Of a stretch of DNA of 64,000 nt, positions 49,882-59,544 are shown piece after piece. Location of the stretch: the NCBI GenBank assembly GCA_029855935.1, contig JAGSHN010000005.1, forward strand, positions 1 to 64,000, given 5' to 3'. The notes below the pieces were generated by a model that was not told the DNA's origin, did no database searches, and was given only the letters and a program-made list of their open reading frames with translations. Every line of letters begins with the position of its first letter. The stretch's first letter is position 1. Source of the stretch: Candidatus Thorarchaeota archaeon. GTDB taxonomy: Archaea > Asgardarchaeota > Thorarchaeia > Thorarchaeales > Thorarchaeaceae. A program made the position numbers and the translations under genes.

Positions 49882-51240
49882 TCATATGACCAGCTCGCCG
49901 CGTTCCTCCGCCTCTCTAATCAGACGAAGTCTCTTCTCTCTTCTCTCAATGGCCTTTTTCCAGAGAACATAAGCGAGCCCGGTGAACCCAATTATGGCGG
50001 TCAGTCCAAAGAGAGAATACCATCCTGGGACAAAGTGGCTGGTAAAGTCAGGTAGCGGGCCCGTGATGAAGTAGGGCCAATTGCAGGCCACCCCTAGCGT
50101 GTACAGCAGTCCGACCACCGTCATCTCTCTCAAATAGCCGGATGCCTGTTCGTCCTTTTTGAACAACAACACTGCAGGACCTAGCCAGAATAGGTACCAT
50201 GGCATCACCCAACGAAATGCAAATAGTGCCCCAGGGAGAAGATATAGATAGAGAGGGACCATCAGCCCGAGCTTCTCTCTGATAGTGGCCTTCGTGAATT
50301 CCTCGCGCTTTGGAAGGTACCGATGAATAGTGAGTAGCATAAAGGCGACATAGATCGTCAGCGGAATGAACCCGGGGGGCCAGAAGTAGTACTGGACGGG
50401 ATCGGTGGTGAAGTCAGGCGTCGCCAGACCAAGTCCCGGGAACAGGGGGTTGACAATGTATGAACTGTACTCGGAGGTGTTGAGAAAGTGATTGACAAGT
50501 GAGCTGAAGTTTACCCCAAGCAACGTCAGTGGGATGACCGTGAGTAACATGGATATGAAGAACCATATGGCTGCAGTTGGAGCCTCGAGGAATAGAATTG
50601 GAAAGAAGACGGCGGGGTAGATCTTCGTCTGAACCGACAGACCCAATGTGAACATCGACTTTCCATACTGTTTCTCCTGACGCAGTACTAGCGACATCAG
50701 AAGTAGACAGTCCACTATCGGTTCCAGCTTTCCGCCCCCGGCAGACATTATGAGCCCATAGATGAAGTAGCCCCCAAAGAATAGTCGAGCCCATCTTGAG
50801 TAGTAGATCTTGTCCCCAAGCAGTATCGCCACTAGAACAAGGTTGAGATTGAAGGTCAATACCAACAGGAAGTTCAGCCATAGTGGTTGAAGGTCGTTCA
50901 CACCCGGGAACAACCACGTGGCGATTGCAAAGAATATGAGACCAAAGACAGGATATTCGTACTTGACATTGCCTAGGTAGCTGGGAAGCACATGCAGGCC
51001 ATCGTTAAACCCCCACTCTGGTGGTAGCGACTCGGCCAGCTCTTGGTCGGTCATATTGTACACGCCAAAGCCGTAGATCCAGAATGCCTCACCGTACATC
51101 TCGTTCCTGTTCCGGTCACGCTGAATCACAATCATGTTGGCAAAGGGAATCGCTACGATAGATATGACAAGACTGAGAACGAGATAACGCCGCATCTCAT
51201 AAATCTTGAAGGAGATAGCACGAAGCATTCGGTGGACCAC
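49882..51240 (-). CDS. GT-C fold membrane glycosyltransferase (GT87/DUF2029-like)
   Basis: A 452-residue multi-spanning protein. About ten hydrophobic helices are visible. After the first (about 19-38) comes a periplasmic-side loop with WIYGFGVYNMTDQELAESLPPEWG and VKYEYPVFGLIFF, then GGGKLEPIVDCLLLMSLVLRQEKQYG. Later there is LSVQTKIYPAVFFPILFLE, which recalls the K-x-Y-P motif of DUF2029/GT87 mannosyltransferases. It probably uses a polyprenyl-phosphate sugar donor. Placement in N-glycan or lipid glycosylation is inferred only. ATG 51240 or 51228 could start it; it converges on ribL with a 1-nt gap. Confidence 0.75.
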   Translation of the reverse strand: MVHRMLRAISFKIYEMRRYLVLSLVISIVAIPFANMIVIQRDRNRNEMYGEAFWIYGFGVYNMTDQELAESLPPEWGFNDGLHVLPSYLGNVKYEYPVFGLIFFAIATWLFPGVNDLQPLWLNFLLVLTFNLNLVLVAILLGDKIYYSRWARLFFGGYFIYGLIMSAGGGKLEPIVDCLLLMSLVLRQEKQYGKSMFTLGLSVQTKIYPAVFFPILFLEAPTAAIWFFISMLLTVIPLTLLGVNFSSLVNHFLNTSEYSSYIVNPLFPGLGLATPDFTTDPVQYYFWPPGFIPLTIYVAFMLLTIHRYLPKREEFTKATIREKLGLMVPLYLYLLPGALFAFRWVMPWYLFWLGPAVLLFKKDEQASGYLREMTVVGLLYTLGVACNWPYFITGPLPDFTSHFVPGWYSLFGLTAIIGFTGLAYVLWKKAIERREKRLRLIREAEERGELVI

Positions 51241-51333
51241 CTAGTAGCGTAGCGCCTAGCGCTGTCACAAGGGCCGTGATAATTAAGGTTTCGTAACATA
51301 TGGGCCACAGACATCAGGACCTGACAGCCATTC

Positions 51334-53166
51334 TCACTGCAGATAGGTCGGGCAGGGGAAGGTATCGCACTGCAGACAATGCGTGCACCGTTTGGAGTCT
51401 ACTGCAATCTTACCATCTGGGCCCAGATAGAGAGCATTATGAGGGCACTGCGGAACACAAGACCCACAGCCCTGACAGAAGAGGGCCCGCCGAACCGCAC
51501 GCTCGACCGGAGTGACAAGTTTCCGAACGGTCTGCTCATCAGGGCCACGTATTGTGAGAGAACCAGAGCTGAACAGAACAATGCTCGTCTTGTCAGTTGC
51601 AATACGGACACCGCCAAGCGACTCTGATACGCTGAGTCGTCCGAATATCGGGAGGAGTCTACGAACTCGCTCGATGTCAACACTGGAGGAGAACTGTCCC
51701 TCCACACTGAATCCCGCGGAAACGCATGGCGAGACCCCCTTCACAATCCTAAGGCTCAGCATTTCCGTGGGGGCATCTCTCACGGGTCTGAGAGAGAGCC
51801 CCAGTCGCTCGGCAAGTTCGCGTTGGGCTGGAGGCAGATGCTTCCATCGCCAGAACCCGAGCGTTGCCCACTCTCGGGGAAGACCCTGCTTCTCGGCCCA
51901 GTCCAACAGAAAGTTATGCCAGCGGGCATAGAGGCCCGGATGAGTGACCTTGAGCGACTCCAGCTCTGCCATCGACGAGGCTGGACATAGGTAACATCCC
52001 ATTCGATGATATCCGCGCTCGTAGAGCGGGTTGAACGACACGCCCTCCCGAAATATGTACAACCACACCTCAAGGGCATTCCAGTTCTGAATCGGGTTGG
52101 CAGAAGTCTGTCCCGGCACCCACGGATTGGATGTGACACGAGGCTCCATAGAACGCTGAAACGACTCCAGACGCCGTTGCCCCAGAAATGCCAGTGTGCG
52201 TCCCCCCATCTTCTCGGCAATTGCGGTGGCGGCCGGGCCAAGCTTTAGGACCTTACAGCACCACCGGAAGTCGCGTGCAGGGGGACCAAATGAATCAAGA
52301 GATCTCCAGAAACGACCACCAGCCTTCTCGCCGATTATCTCGACACCGTGCTCCCGTGCTATGCTCCTCACATACTCCACAGTCTCTGGAAGCTCTAGTC
52401 CTGTGTCCATGAAGAACATTGGCGGACTGCGGCCCAGTGCCTTCTCCACAAGCAGATATGTTACAAGAGAGTCCTTCCCCCCACTGAAACCTACGACCAC
52501 AGGAAGGGAGTGACGCTCCACCGTGGAGCGAATGAATTGTATTGCCTCGGCCTCAATCATCTCAAGGTCGGCCCGGTTCGCCTCCACAGCATCAGCCCAG
52601 CTACTGGAGCGGTCGTTGATTGAGGGAGGCTGGGACTCTGCCGACAACCGCACCTTCACGGCCACACCTCTTCGCTCATTCTGCATAGACCGACCGCTCA
52701 TCCGTGCGATGCCGGTTCCGAGGACTTCGTCTTGGGGGCCGAGTATGTATACCTCATCGCCCGGCTCTATGGCGGGGTCACAGTCAGACACACCCGGTAC
52801 GAGCAGACTGCCACCATTCTTGAGATATGGAATCACATCCTCGTGGCACCTCACCCAACTCTTTCTGCTGAAACGAGCAACACGCCTCGCGCCCTCTAGG
52901 GACAGCAGGAAGTTGTAACAAAGACGAGGGATGTCAAAGCGTAGCCTGCCGACGATATGACCATCGACAACTACCTCGAACATTGCATCGATAGCCGATA
53001 CTTTGTTCAACACAATCGTCTTGTTCCGCGGAAAGAGCTTCTCGCCTACGCCAGGCCCGAACTGCCTGTCGACAGCACCAACCATCTGGACGCGATGACC
53101 ATCCATTGCTGGAAAGCTGTCGCCAGGTGGCGAGATTGGTACACGGCGAGGAGGCTGTCCGCACAC
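51334..53166 (-). CDS. PAPS-reductase-like protein with PUA and ferredoxin domains
   Basis: A 610-residue protein from GTG 53166. A PUA-like region (about 105-175, with LLVPGVSDCDPAIEPGDEVYILG) precedes the PP-loop domain VVVGFSGGKDSLVTYLL (about 227-243). Further on, CKVLKLGP and GYHRMGCYLCPASSM fit a PAPS/adenylylsulfate reductase-type core. The C terminus is a two-cluster ferredoxin: CQGCGSCVPQCPHNALY and CTHCLQCDTFPCP. This architecture is a known archaeal family of uncertain function. In-frame sequence upstream (53167-53298) encodes a zinc ribbon that homologues have, but no ATG, GTG or TTG occurs there; see findings. Confidence 0.85.
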   Translation of the reverse strand: MCGQPPRRVPISPPGDSFPAMDGHRVQMVGAVDRQFGPGVGEKLFPRNKTIVLNKVSAIDAMFEVVVDGHIVGRLRFDIPRLCYNFLLSLEGARRVARFSRKSWVRCHEDVIPYLKNGGSLLVPGVSDCDPAIEPGDEVYILGPQDEVLGTGIARMSGRSMQNERRGVAVKVRLSAESQPPSINDRSSSWADAVEANRADLEMIEAEAIQFIRSTVERHSLPVVVGFSGGKDSLVTYLLVEKALGRSPPMFFMDTGLELPETVEYVRSIAREHGVEIIGEKAGGRFWRSLDSFGPPARDFRWCCKVLKLGPAATAIAEKMGGRTLAFLGQRRLESFQRSMEPRVTSNPWVPGQTSANPIQNWNALEVWLYIFREGVSFNPLYERGYHRMGCYLCPASSMAELESLKVTHPGLYARWHNFLLDWAEKQGLPREWATLGFWRWKHLPPAQRELAERLGLSLRPVRDAPTEMLSLRIVKGVSPCVSAGFSVEGQFSSSVDIERVRRLLPIFGRLSVSESLGGVRIATDKTSIVLFSSGSLTIRGPDEQTVRKLVTPVERAVRRALFCQGCGSCVPQCPHNALYLGPDGKIAVDSKRCTHCLQCDTFPCPTYLQ

Positions 53167-53317
53167 GCTGCAGAGGGTTTCACGGACTCGCGGTACGTTA
53201 CATGTGTCACACCAGAAGAGGCGAATCTTGCCTAGGTAGGGGGCGTGGCCCCGCCTGAACTTCTTGCGCCTCCTGCGTACATGGCCAGTCCCCAGGGCTT
53301 ATCCACTCCATGCCTGC

Positions 53318-53983
53318 TCAGGTTTTGAATCCCGATATGATCTGGACGCCTCTGCTGGCACCAATACGAGTGGCGCCCGCCTCGATCATAGAGATGGCGT
53401 CCTCCAGAGTGCGAATCCCACCTGCAGCCTTGACACCCAGATGATTGCCTACAACACTTCGCATCAGTCGCACGTCCTCCACCGTTGCACCACGAGGACC
53501 AAATCCAGTAGATGTCTTGACAAAGTGCGCACCAGCCTCCTCAGCAAGGCTGCAGCCCAGCCTGACCTCCTCTGTTGTCAGATAGCCGGTTTCGAGAATC
53601 ACCTTCACCGTGTTTCCCTCTGCAGCATCGACAACGGAAACGATGTCATTCCTCACGTCGTCTGTCTGGCCCGCCTTGAGGAAACCAATGTTGATCACCA
53701 TGTCAATCTCAGTGGCACCATCACTGACCGCGGTCTGTGTCTCCAAGGCCTTTGCTCTGCTGCTCATAGCGCCCAGCGGGAAACCCACAACACTACAGAC
53801 CGCTACGTTCTCCCCCTCAAGGAGTGTGCTTGCCAACCTCACGTAGCAGCTGTTCACGCACACAGCGCCGAATGAGAACTCGACTGCCTCGGAGCAGAGC
53901 TCCCGAATCCTGTCCGGGGTCGCAGTGGGTTTCAGCTCAGTGTGATCAATCATCCTTGCAAGTTCGTTTCGCGTTATCTTCAC
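53318..53983 (-). CDS. deoC: Deoxyribose-phosphate aldolase
   Basis: A 221-residue TIM-barrel class I aldolase that splits 2-deoxyribose 5-phosphate into glyceraldehyde 3-phosphate and acetaldehyde. The segment DHTELKPTATPDRIRELC opens it. The Schiff-base lysine is in HFVKTSTGFGPRGAT, with VKVILETGYL and GVKAAGGIRT following (the latter contains the second catalytic Lys). ATG 53983 is used. Its stop is 16 nt from a TAA of the PAPS-like frame; both are minus strand. Confidence 0.94.
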   Translation of the reverse strand: MKITRNELARMIDHTELKPTATPDRIRELCSEAVEFSFGAVCVNSCYVRLASTLLEGENVAVCSVVGFPLGAMSSRAKALETQTAVSDGATEIDMVINIGFLKAGQTDDVRNDIVSVVDAAEGNTVKVILETGYLTTEEVRLGCSLAEEAGAHFVKTSTGFGPRGATVEDVRLMRSVVGNHLGVKAAGGIRTLEDAISMIEAGATRIGASRGVQIISGFKT

Positions 53984-54055
53984 AGCGAGAGCACCGGGTG
54001 CTGTGCCTCGCCACCACTATTAACCGCTTCGAAACGTACCAGCGGTATGACTCAC

Positions 54056-54394
54056 TCATCGTCCGCCGAGATAACTCCGGATGTCGTCCATCACCTCTTT
54101 CTGTAGTCGAATGACATCGTGAACCTCGATCTCTTCTGCATCCTTGACCACGGAGTTGAGCTGGACGACTGTGCCGACAGTTTCAACCTTCGAGAAGTCA
54201 ACGGGAAACTCCACCTCGGCCCCTTTCACAATGAGCTCGGACCTTGTGGGATGAAGACCTATCCGAACACTGCGGACAATTCCTATGCGGCGGGCCCTAC
54301 TGTCCAGTACCTCCTTGCCAATCAGTCTTCCTGGCATGGTGAGTTCATAGAGTTCGGCTTCAATGCTCGGTATGGTGTCCTCTTTGGCCGTCAT
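54056..54394 (-). CDS. PRC-barrel domain protein
   Basis: A 112-residue protein. The PRC-barrel is visible as LIGKEVLDSRARRIGIVRSVRIG (about 23-46) and ELIVKGAEVEFPVDFSKV, with VHDVIRL at the end. Such small proteins bind RNA or serve as adaptors; in archaea they have been linked to cell division and 16S processing. This copy is in the same strand as deoC, 72 nt upstream. The 274-nt gap between it and hef holds a candidate 24-residue frame and two AT-rich boxes. Confidence 0.8.
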   Translation of the reverse strand: MTAKEDTIPSIEAELYELTMPGRLIGKEVLDSRARRIGIVRSVRIGLHPTRSELIVKGAEVEFPVDFSKVETVGTVVQLNSVVKDAEEIEVHDVIRLQKEVMDDIRSYLGGR

Positions 54395-54475
54395 CGTAAT
54401 GATGCTCCTAAGATCTCAACTCTAAATGGCATAACACACGTTTTTTACGGTAAGTATTACACAGGAGGATGAACA

Positions 54476-54550
54476 ATGCGCACGACAGACGCACCTGACA
54501 ACGGAATGAGGCGTCTTGGAACTGCAAGACTCTGTCCCTGCTGTCGTTGA
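54476..54550 (+). CDS. Candidate 24-residue peptide
   Basis: A short frame MRTTDAPDNGMRRLGTARLC ending CPCCR, with an ideal AGGAGG ribosome-binding site 7 nt upstream and a TATA-like TTTTTTACGG about 40 nt upstream. It lies in the gap between the PRC-barrel gene and hef. The three cysteines close to the end could bind metal. No family is recognised and it may be a leader peptide or spurious. Confidence 0.3.
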   Translation: MRTTDAPDNGMRRLGTARLCPCCR

Positions 54551-54668
54551 TATAGATTAGGCGCAGAATCGTGACCGAGAGTGCCTGTGCGTGAACATCA
54601 TCAGAGAACATGTGGCAATGTCCGTCGGCCGGGATGATTCTGCACCTATCAAGGAGAGGTAGAGCCCC

Positions 54669-56987
54669 GTGGAGCGCAGACCTGATACAATAGAAATGCC
54701 GCTGATTCGACCGAATACAATCGAGTACAGGGAATATCAGGTCAACTTGGCCAGGATTGCAGCCGAAGAGGACACACTGATAGTGCTCAGCACAGGACTT
54801 GGAAAGACCGTCATAGCAGCCCTTGTGGCCGCAATCCGGCTTGACAGGTTCCATGACTCACAGGTCCTCTTTCTCGCACCCTCAAGACCTCTGGTGGACC
54901 AGCAGGCGAGATTCCTGAGAGCCGCACTCACGCTCCCTGAGAACAGCGTCATTTGCCTCACAGGACAGGATGGTCCTGCCGCGCGGCGAGATAAGTGGGA
55001 CACAGCGAGAGTCATCGTGATGACGCCACAGGCGCTACAGAACGATCTCGTCCAAGGGAGCTACGACCTTGCAGATGTATGTCTGATAGTGTACGATGAG
55101 GCCCACCGCGGCGTTGGGAACTACGCGTATACGTTCATCGCGGGGATGTATGAGAAGCAGGGGATCCACCGACGGTCTCTCGGCCTCACAGCATCCCCGG
55201 GGAGCGATAGCGAACACATCCGTACCGTGTGTAGCAATCTCCGACTCAAGAGGGTGGAGGTCAGGGACCATAGCAGCCCGGATGTCCGGCCATACGTGGT
55301 AGGGGTGAATACGGACATCAAGTATGTACATCTCCCATCGGAGATTGAGGTGCTTCGGGACATGTTGTACGATCTGCTAAAGGTCTATCTCGCTCCGTTG
55401 AAGAACTACGGCTACACCATCTCCGACCCAAAGAGACTCGGCAAACGGGAGATACTGGACCTTCAGATGCAGATTCGAAGGGAGATAGGAACGTACACGA
55501 AACCGCCGCGCCATCTCTTCACTTTGGTCAGAAACCTTACGGCGGCTCTTCGCGTGAACAGTCTTCTTGAGTTCGTCGGAACTCAGGGCCTACTACCAAC
55601 ATTCCGATACATCCAGGGAATATACGAAGAGGTGAGGAATAGGAGAGGGTCCAAGGGGGTAAAGGATTTGATATCAAGGTCAGAGTTCCGGGAGTTCGAG
55701 AAACTCCTGCAGGCCCTGATAGCTAACGGGATGCGACACCCCAAGGCGGACCTCCTGCTGGAGATTGTAGAGGAGCAGCTCTCTATCAATCCTGACTCTA
55801 GAATACTTGTCTTCACACGATACCGCGACACAGCATCAGAAGTAGCAGAGATAATTGACAGTCTCGATGCAGCACGCGTGAGCAGGTTTGTCGGCCAAGG
55901 TTCTCGGTCGCTCGACAAGGGCTTTACTCAGAAGAAACAAGTGGAGGTGCTGGACGCATTCAGGCTGAACGAGTTCAATGTTCTCGTGGCCACGCAGGTG
56001 GGTGAGGAGGGGCTCGATATCCCAGAGTGTAATCTAGTGGTGTTCTACGATTGCGTACCGTCAGTCGTCCCGTTCATTCAGAGAAAGGGACGCACTGGCA
56101 GACGTACTCCTGGCCGAGTCGTGATCTTCGTTGCGAAAGGCACCCATGATGAGTACTACTACTGGAGCGTCAAGAACAAGCTCAGGCGTATGAGTTCCAC
56201 TCTCAGAGAGGTGGGAGAGATTGTGGAGGAAGAGAAACAGACAAGAATTGACGAGTTCGAGGAAGAGGCCGCGCCAGCCATTGAGAGGGAACCAACTGAG
56301 AGAGCCAGCCAGACGTTTCGGGCCAAGTTGATAGTAGACACGAGGGAGATGCCCACAGCAGTGGCCAGAGAACTGGCTAGGCTGGACGTCCAGATTGTCG
56401 GAGAGCAACTCCAGATAGGAGACTATGTGGCCTCAGAGGAGGTGGCCATCGAACGCAAGGATGTGGGCGACTTTGTGCAGTCCCTGATTGATGGCAGACT
56501 CTTCTCGCAACTGACATCACTGAGAGCAGCGTATCGGAGGCCAGTCCTAATAATCGAAGGGGAACAACTTCTGGGACAGAGAGCCGTGAACCCGGCGGCA
56601 ATCTTCGGTGCCTTGGCCTCCATTGCCATCCGCCTCCAAGTCCCAATACTGTGGACTAGGTCTCCAGAGGAAACCGCCCTTCTACTCTACCGAATAGCAG
56701 TCATTGAGCAGAGAGAGGAACGGAGGACCCTGAGGACACGCGCTGCCGATTCTAAGGCGACAGATGCAGAGGTCCTTGAGTATATATTGTCAGGCTTTCC
56801 AGGCGTTGACACTGTGATATCTCGTGCCCTCCTAGAGCATTTTGGAACTCTGGAGAACGTGTTCAATGCCGAAGAGAGAGAGTTGCGCAAGGTCAAGGGG
56901 GTCGGCCCCAAGACTGCCAGCTCAATCAAGAGGCTATTGAGAACGAAGTATCCTTTGTACGGAGAGAGTCGGTCGGCCGATCAGTAG
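54669..56987 (+). CDS. hef: Hef helicase/XPF-family nuclease
   Basis: A 772-residue protein for stalled-fork repair. The SF2 helicase has Walker A STGLGKT (41-47), DEAH (143-146), TASPG and QRKGRTGR (about 475-490). The XPF-type nuclease has DTREMPTAVARELARL and VAIERKDVGDFVQSLIDGRL (about 555-605). Two helix-hairpin-helix motifs follow (LSGFPGVDTVISRALLEHFG, KVKGVGPKTASSIK). Both halves keep their catalytic residues, so it is active-looking, unlike FANCM. GTG 54669. Its end overlaps the convergent ArsR gene by 7 nt. Confidence 0.95.
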   Translation: MERRPDTIEMPLIRPNTIEYREYQVNLARIAAEEDTLIVLSTGLGKTVIAALVAAIRLDRFHDSQVLFLAPSRPLVDQQARFLRAALTLPENSVICLTGQDGPAARRDKWDTARVIVMTPQALQNDLVQGSYDLADVCLIVYDEAHRGVGNYAYTFIAGMYEKQGIHRRSLGLTASPGSDSEHIRTVCSNLRLKRVEVRDHSSPDVRPYVVGVNTDIKYVHLPSEIEVLRDMLYDLLKVYLAPLKNYGYTISDPKRLGKREILDLQMQIRREIGTYTKPPRHLFTLVRNLTAALRVNSLLEFVGTQGLLPTFRYIQGIYEEVRNRRGSKGVKDLISRSEFREFEKLLQALIANGMRHPKADLLLEIVEEQLSINPDSRILVFTRYRDTASEVAEIIDSLDAARVSRFVGQGSRSLDKGFTQKKQVEVLDAFRLNEFNVLVATQVGEEGLDIPECNLVVFYDCVPSVVPFIQRKGRTGRRTPGRVVIFVAKGTHDEYYYWSVKNKLRRMSSTLREVGEIVEEEKQTRIDEFEEEAAPAIEREPTERASQTFRAKLIVDTREMPTAVARELARLDVQIVGEQLQIGDYVASEEVAIERKDVGDFVQSLIDGRLFSQLTSLRAAYRRPVLIIEGEQLLGQRAVNPAAIFGALASIAIRLQVPILWTRSPEETALLLYRIAVIEQREERRTLRTRAADSKATDAEVLEYILSGFPGVDTVISRALLEHFGTLENVFNAEERELRKVKGVGPKTASSIKRLLRTKYPLYGESRSADQ

Positions 56988-57781
56988 ACCTCGGGGTTTT
57001 TCCCTGCACCTCTACGATAGGCATCTCGCAGAGCGTCCGTCACTTCTCGACTGATCTGCCAGTAGTGCTCATAGTCGGTGTCGTGGAGACTTATGATACT
57101 CAGGAGGCGCCGAAGAGCGACATAGACCTCAGGGTCGATGACGGGGACCATCCGGAGCATCTGTTCTGCATGTCCGCGACCCTTTCGCCAGAGCTCGTCC
57201 CACTCCACGTACTTCTTGGCCAGTTCTCTGATCTCCGGCTCACTAGGAATCGCAAATCCCATCTGTTTCATGACTGAAACAATGTTGTAGGCGGTGGCAA
57301 TGTCTGCAGCGCGCCTGGATGGAAGATTATCGAGGTTCTCAGTCGCGATAAAGATATTCTCTGCTGTGGCACGCCAGACCTTTTTCATGATGTGGGTATC
57401 GCCATTCCCCGCTGGCTCGTAGCCGTCCTGCCGAATCAGGCCGCTCCGGGCCAGTTCCTTGAGGTGATACCTCACGGTCTGAGGCTTGATTTCCTTGTTG
57501 GGATCCTGCTGTGATAGGAATTCCACTATCTCGCTCGTTGACATCCTGCGTGCCTTGAGGGCATGAAAAATCCTGCGTCGGGTTTCGTCGGATAGGGCCT
57601 TGAATGCCTGAATTGCCTCATCGCCTGTCAGTATCTTTAGAGAATCCATCCCACAATCACCCGTCATACAAGAAGAGTTGCCACTCGATATTCCGCCAAT
57701 GATCTCCCGTATCATGCGTCCCGAAGTAATCGTGACTAGGTCGGCGTCCGAGCGAGAGGAGGAGTCATCAGCAGAAGCCAT
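56981..57781 (-). CDS. ArsR-type winged-helix transcriptional regulator
   Basis: A 266-residue protein. The winged helix lies at about 55-125 (IQAFKALSDETRRRIFHALKARR, STSEIVEFLSQQD, TVRYHLKELARSGLI). The C-terminal half is helical and not recognised; it could be an effector or dimerisation domain. ATG 57781 has GAGG 7 nt upstream. It follows another winged-helix gene by 9 nt, so the two are likely co-transcribed. Autoregulation is plausible but not shown. Confidence 0.78.
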   Translation of the reverse strand: MASADDSSSRSDADLVTITSGRMIREIIGGISSGNSSCMTGDCGMDSLKILTGDEAIQAFKALSDETRRRIFHALKARRMSTSEIVEFLSQQDPNKEIKPQTVRYHLKELARSGLIRQDGYEPAGNGDTHIMKKVWRATAENIFIATENLDNLPSRRAADIATAYNIVSVMKQMGFAIPSEPEIRELAKKYVEWDELWRKGRGHAEQMLRMVPVIDPEVYVALRRLLSIISLHDTDYEHYWQISREVTDALRDAYRRGAGKNPEVY

Positions 57782-57790
57782 TCGTCTGCC

Positions 57791-58042
57791 TCACGCCGGT
57801 ATGTAGATGTACTGGCGCATGTCCTGTAGACAGGGTACTCTCTTGATCAGCTTCTTCTTGAGTAGCTTTCTCAGTGCATACCTGACAGTCCTAGGCGCGA
57901 AAGACACCTTGTCCAGTAGCTGCTTTGGTGTCACCCCGTCCTTTCCACTGCTGCGCAGGATATCAAGGACTATCATCTGGCTCTTCGTGAGCTTCATGTC
58001 CTTGAGCTCTTCCCGAAGTTCTGCATCGGTCATCATTTCCAA
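57791..58042 (-). CDS. Small winged-helix regulator
   Basis: An 83-residue protein that is nearly all one winged helix: KSQMIVLDILRSSGKDGVTPKQLL, SFAPRTVRYALRKLLKKKLI and wing RQYIYIPA. TTG 58042 has GGAG 7 nt upstream, better than the internal ATGs. It precedes the ArsR-type gene. The divergent gap to the nucleotidyltransferase holds AT-rich TATA candidates (TTATTAATTTA near 58135). Confidence 0.75.
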   Translation of the reverse strand: MEMMTDAELREELKDMKLTKSQMIVLDILRSSGKDGVTPKQLLDKVSFAPRTVRYALRKLLKKKLIKRVPCLQDMRQYIYIPA

Positions 58043-58231
58043 TCGGTATCTCCTTCAAATTGTGTTATCGTGTTCCCGGGTGGCAGTCTCTTCACTGCCC
58101 CACGATACACTAGATTGTACACACAGTGACCCTTATTAATTTATCGCCGTCTGGCTATGCGTACCGCGGTCTATCACCGCGCCATAAACGTGCAAATGAT
58201 TTATCCGAGAGCAGGGTGATGGACGGGCCGA

Positions 58232-59518
58232 GTGAAGATGAAGGCAGCAATCCTTGCAGCAGGCGAGTCCACTAGAATGCGACCGTTGTCAGCATATGTG
58301 CCTAAGCACCTCCTCCCAGTAGCGGGGGAGCCGATGATATTTCACACCCTCAGAGGCCTGAGGGCCGCAGGGATAAGGGATGTACTGATAGTCACCGGAT
58401 ATATGGAGGAAGAGCTCAGAAGGACCATTGATGATCGTGACTGGGGACCAATGAGTATCGCCTATGTGACTCAGACCGAGCGGCGGGGGACGGCTGATGC
58501 CGCATCATTTGCAAGAGAGTTCGCTGGCGATGAGAATCTTCTGCTCATGTATGGAGATGTCATGGTGGGACCCGGGACCTTTGAGGGGCTTGTGAGGGCC
58601 CACAGAGAGAGCGGACTGGCACTTACGCTATCAGTCATCGAGATGGAGGACCCGACCGCGTACGGGGTCGTTGTTGTTGGTGATGACGGATGTGTGAAAC
58701 GACTTGTCGAGAAGCCGAGTAGAGATAATCTGCCGAGTAACCTCGTGAATGCTGGTGTATACGTGGTAGGCCCAGAACTGTGGGAGGCTATTGAAAAGAC
58801 GGAGGAGTCGGAGCGAGGAGAACGAGAGATCACGGACTCCATTAGCCTGCTCATTGAGAGAGGGGTCGTGGGAGCCTATTGGTTGCCCTCGTGGTGGATA
58901 GATGTCGGTCGACCGTGGGACCTTCTTGAGGCCAACGAATTGATTCTCAGAGATGCTATGAGAAGGGTCGATGGTGACATCGAGGAGGGCGTAGTTCTCA
59001 AGGGACCTGTGATTGTGGAGAGGGGTGCAACCGTCAGGTCGGGCGCCTACATAATCGGTCCCGCGTATATTGGGCCAGAGTGTGTTGTTGGGCCCAACTG
59101 TTTCATCAGACCGTACACCTGTTTGGTACGGAAGGTCAAGATAGGCAACGCTGTTGAGATAAAGAACAGTATCATCATGGAGGGCACCAATATCGGACAT
59201 CTGTCTTATGTGGGCGACTCTGTCATAGGCAGGAGGGTCAACTTCGGTGCTGGGACTATCACTGCAAACCTGCGACACGACAATCGGCCCGTCAAGGTGA
59301 CAGTCAAGGACCAGAGAGTGAGTTCCGGACGGAGGAAGCTGGGAGCCATCATCGGCGACAACGTGAAGACGGGCATAGGGACCTCCATAGGACCAGGTGT
59401 AGTGATTCATCAGGACTCTAGGACGGGGATTGGCGTGATAGTTGACAGGGACATACCGCCCGGGCGACTCGTTGTGGCGGACCAGCCCCGACGCGTGCTC
59501 GACGTTACAAGGATGTAG
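58232..59518 (+). CDS. Sugar-1-phosphate nucleotidylyltransferase with left-handed beta-helix (archaeal GlmU-like)
   Basis: A 428-residue bifunctional-looking enzyme. The N-terminal Rossmann domain has AAILAAGESTRMRPLSAYVPKHLLPVAGEP-type signature (residues about 4-33) and EKPSRDNLPSNLVNAGVYV. The C-terminal part (about 250-420) is hexapeptide repeats (GAYIIGPAYIGPECVVGPN) forming a left-handed beta-helix, as in archaeal GlmU/ST0452-type enzymes that acetylate GlcN-1-P and make UDP-GlcNAc. That would feed the Alg7-like step. Start GTG 58232, or ATG 58238. Confidence 0.88.
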   Translation: MKMKAAILAAGESTRMRPLSAYVPKHLLPVAGEPMIFHTLRGLRAAGIRDVLIVTGYMEEELRRTIDDRDWGPMSIAYVTQTERRGTADAASFAREFAGDENLLLMYGDVMVGPGTFEGLVRAHRESGLALTLSVIEMEDPTAYGVVVVGDDGCVKRLVEKPSRDNLPSNLVNAGVYVVGPELWEAIEKTEESERGEREITDSISLLIERGVVGAYWLPSWWIDVGRPWDLLEANELILRDAMRRVDGDIEEGVVLKGPVIVERGATVRSGAYIIGPAYIGPECVVGPNCFIRPYTCLVRKVKIGNAVEIKNSIIMEGTNIGHLSYVGDSVIGRRVNFGAGTITANLRHDNRPVKVTVKDQRVSSGRRKLGAIIGDNVKTGIGTSIGPGVVIHQDSRTGIGVIVDRDIPPGRLVVADQPRRVLDVTRM

Positions 59519-59544
59519 TAGAGAATCGTAGCTGGTGCGATCAC

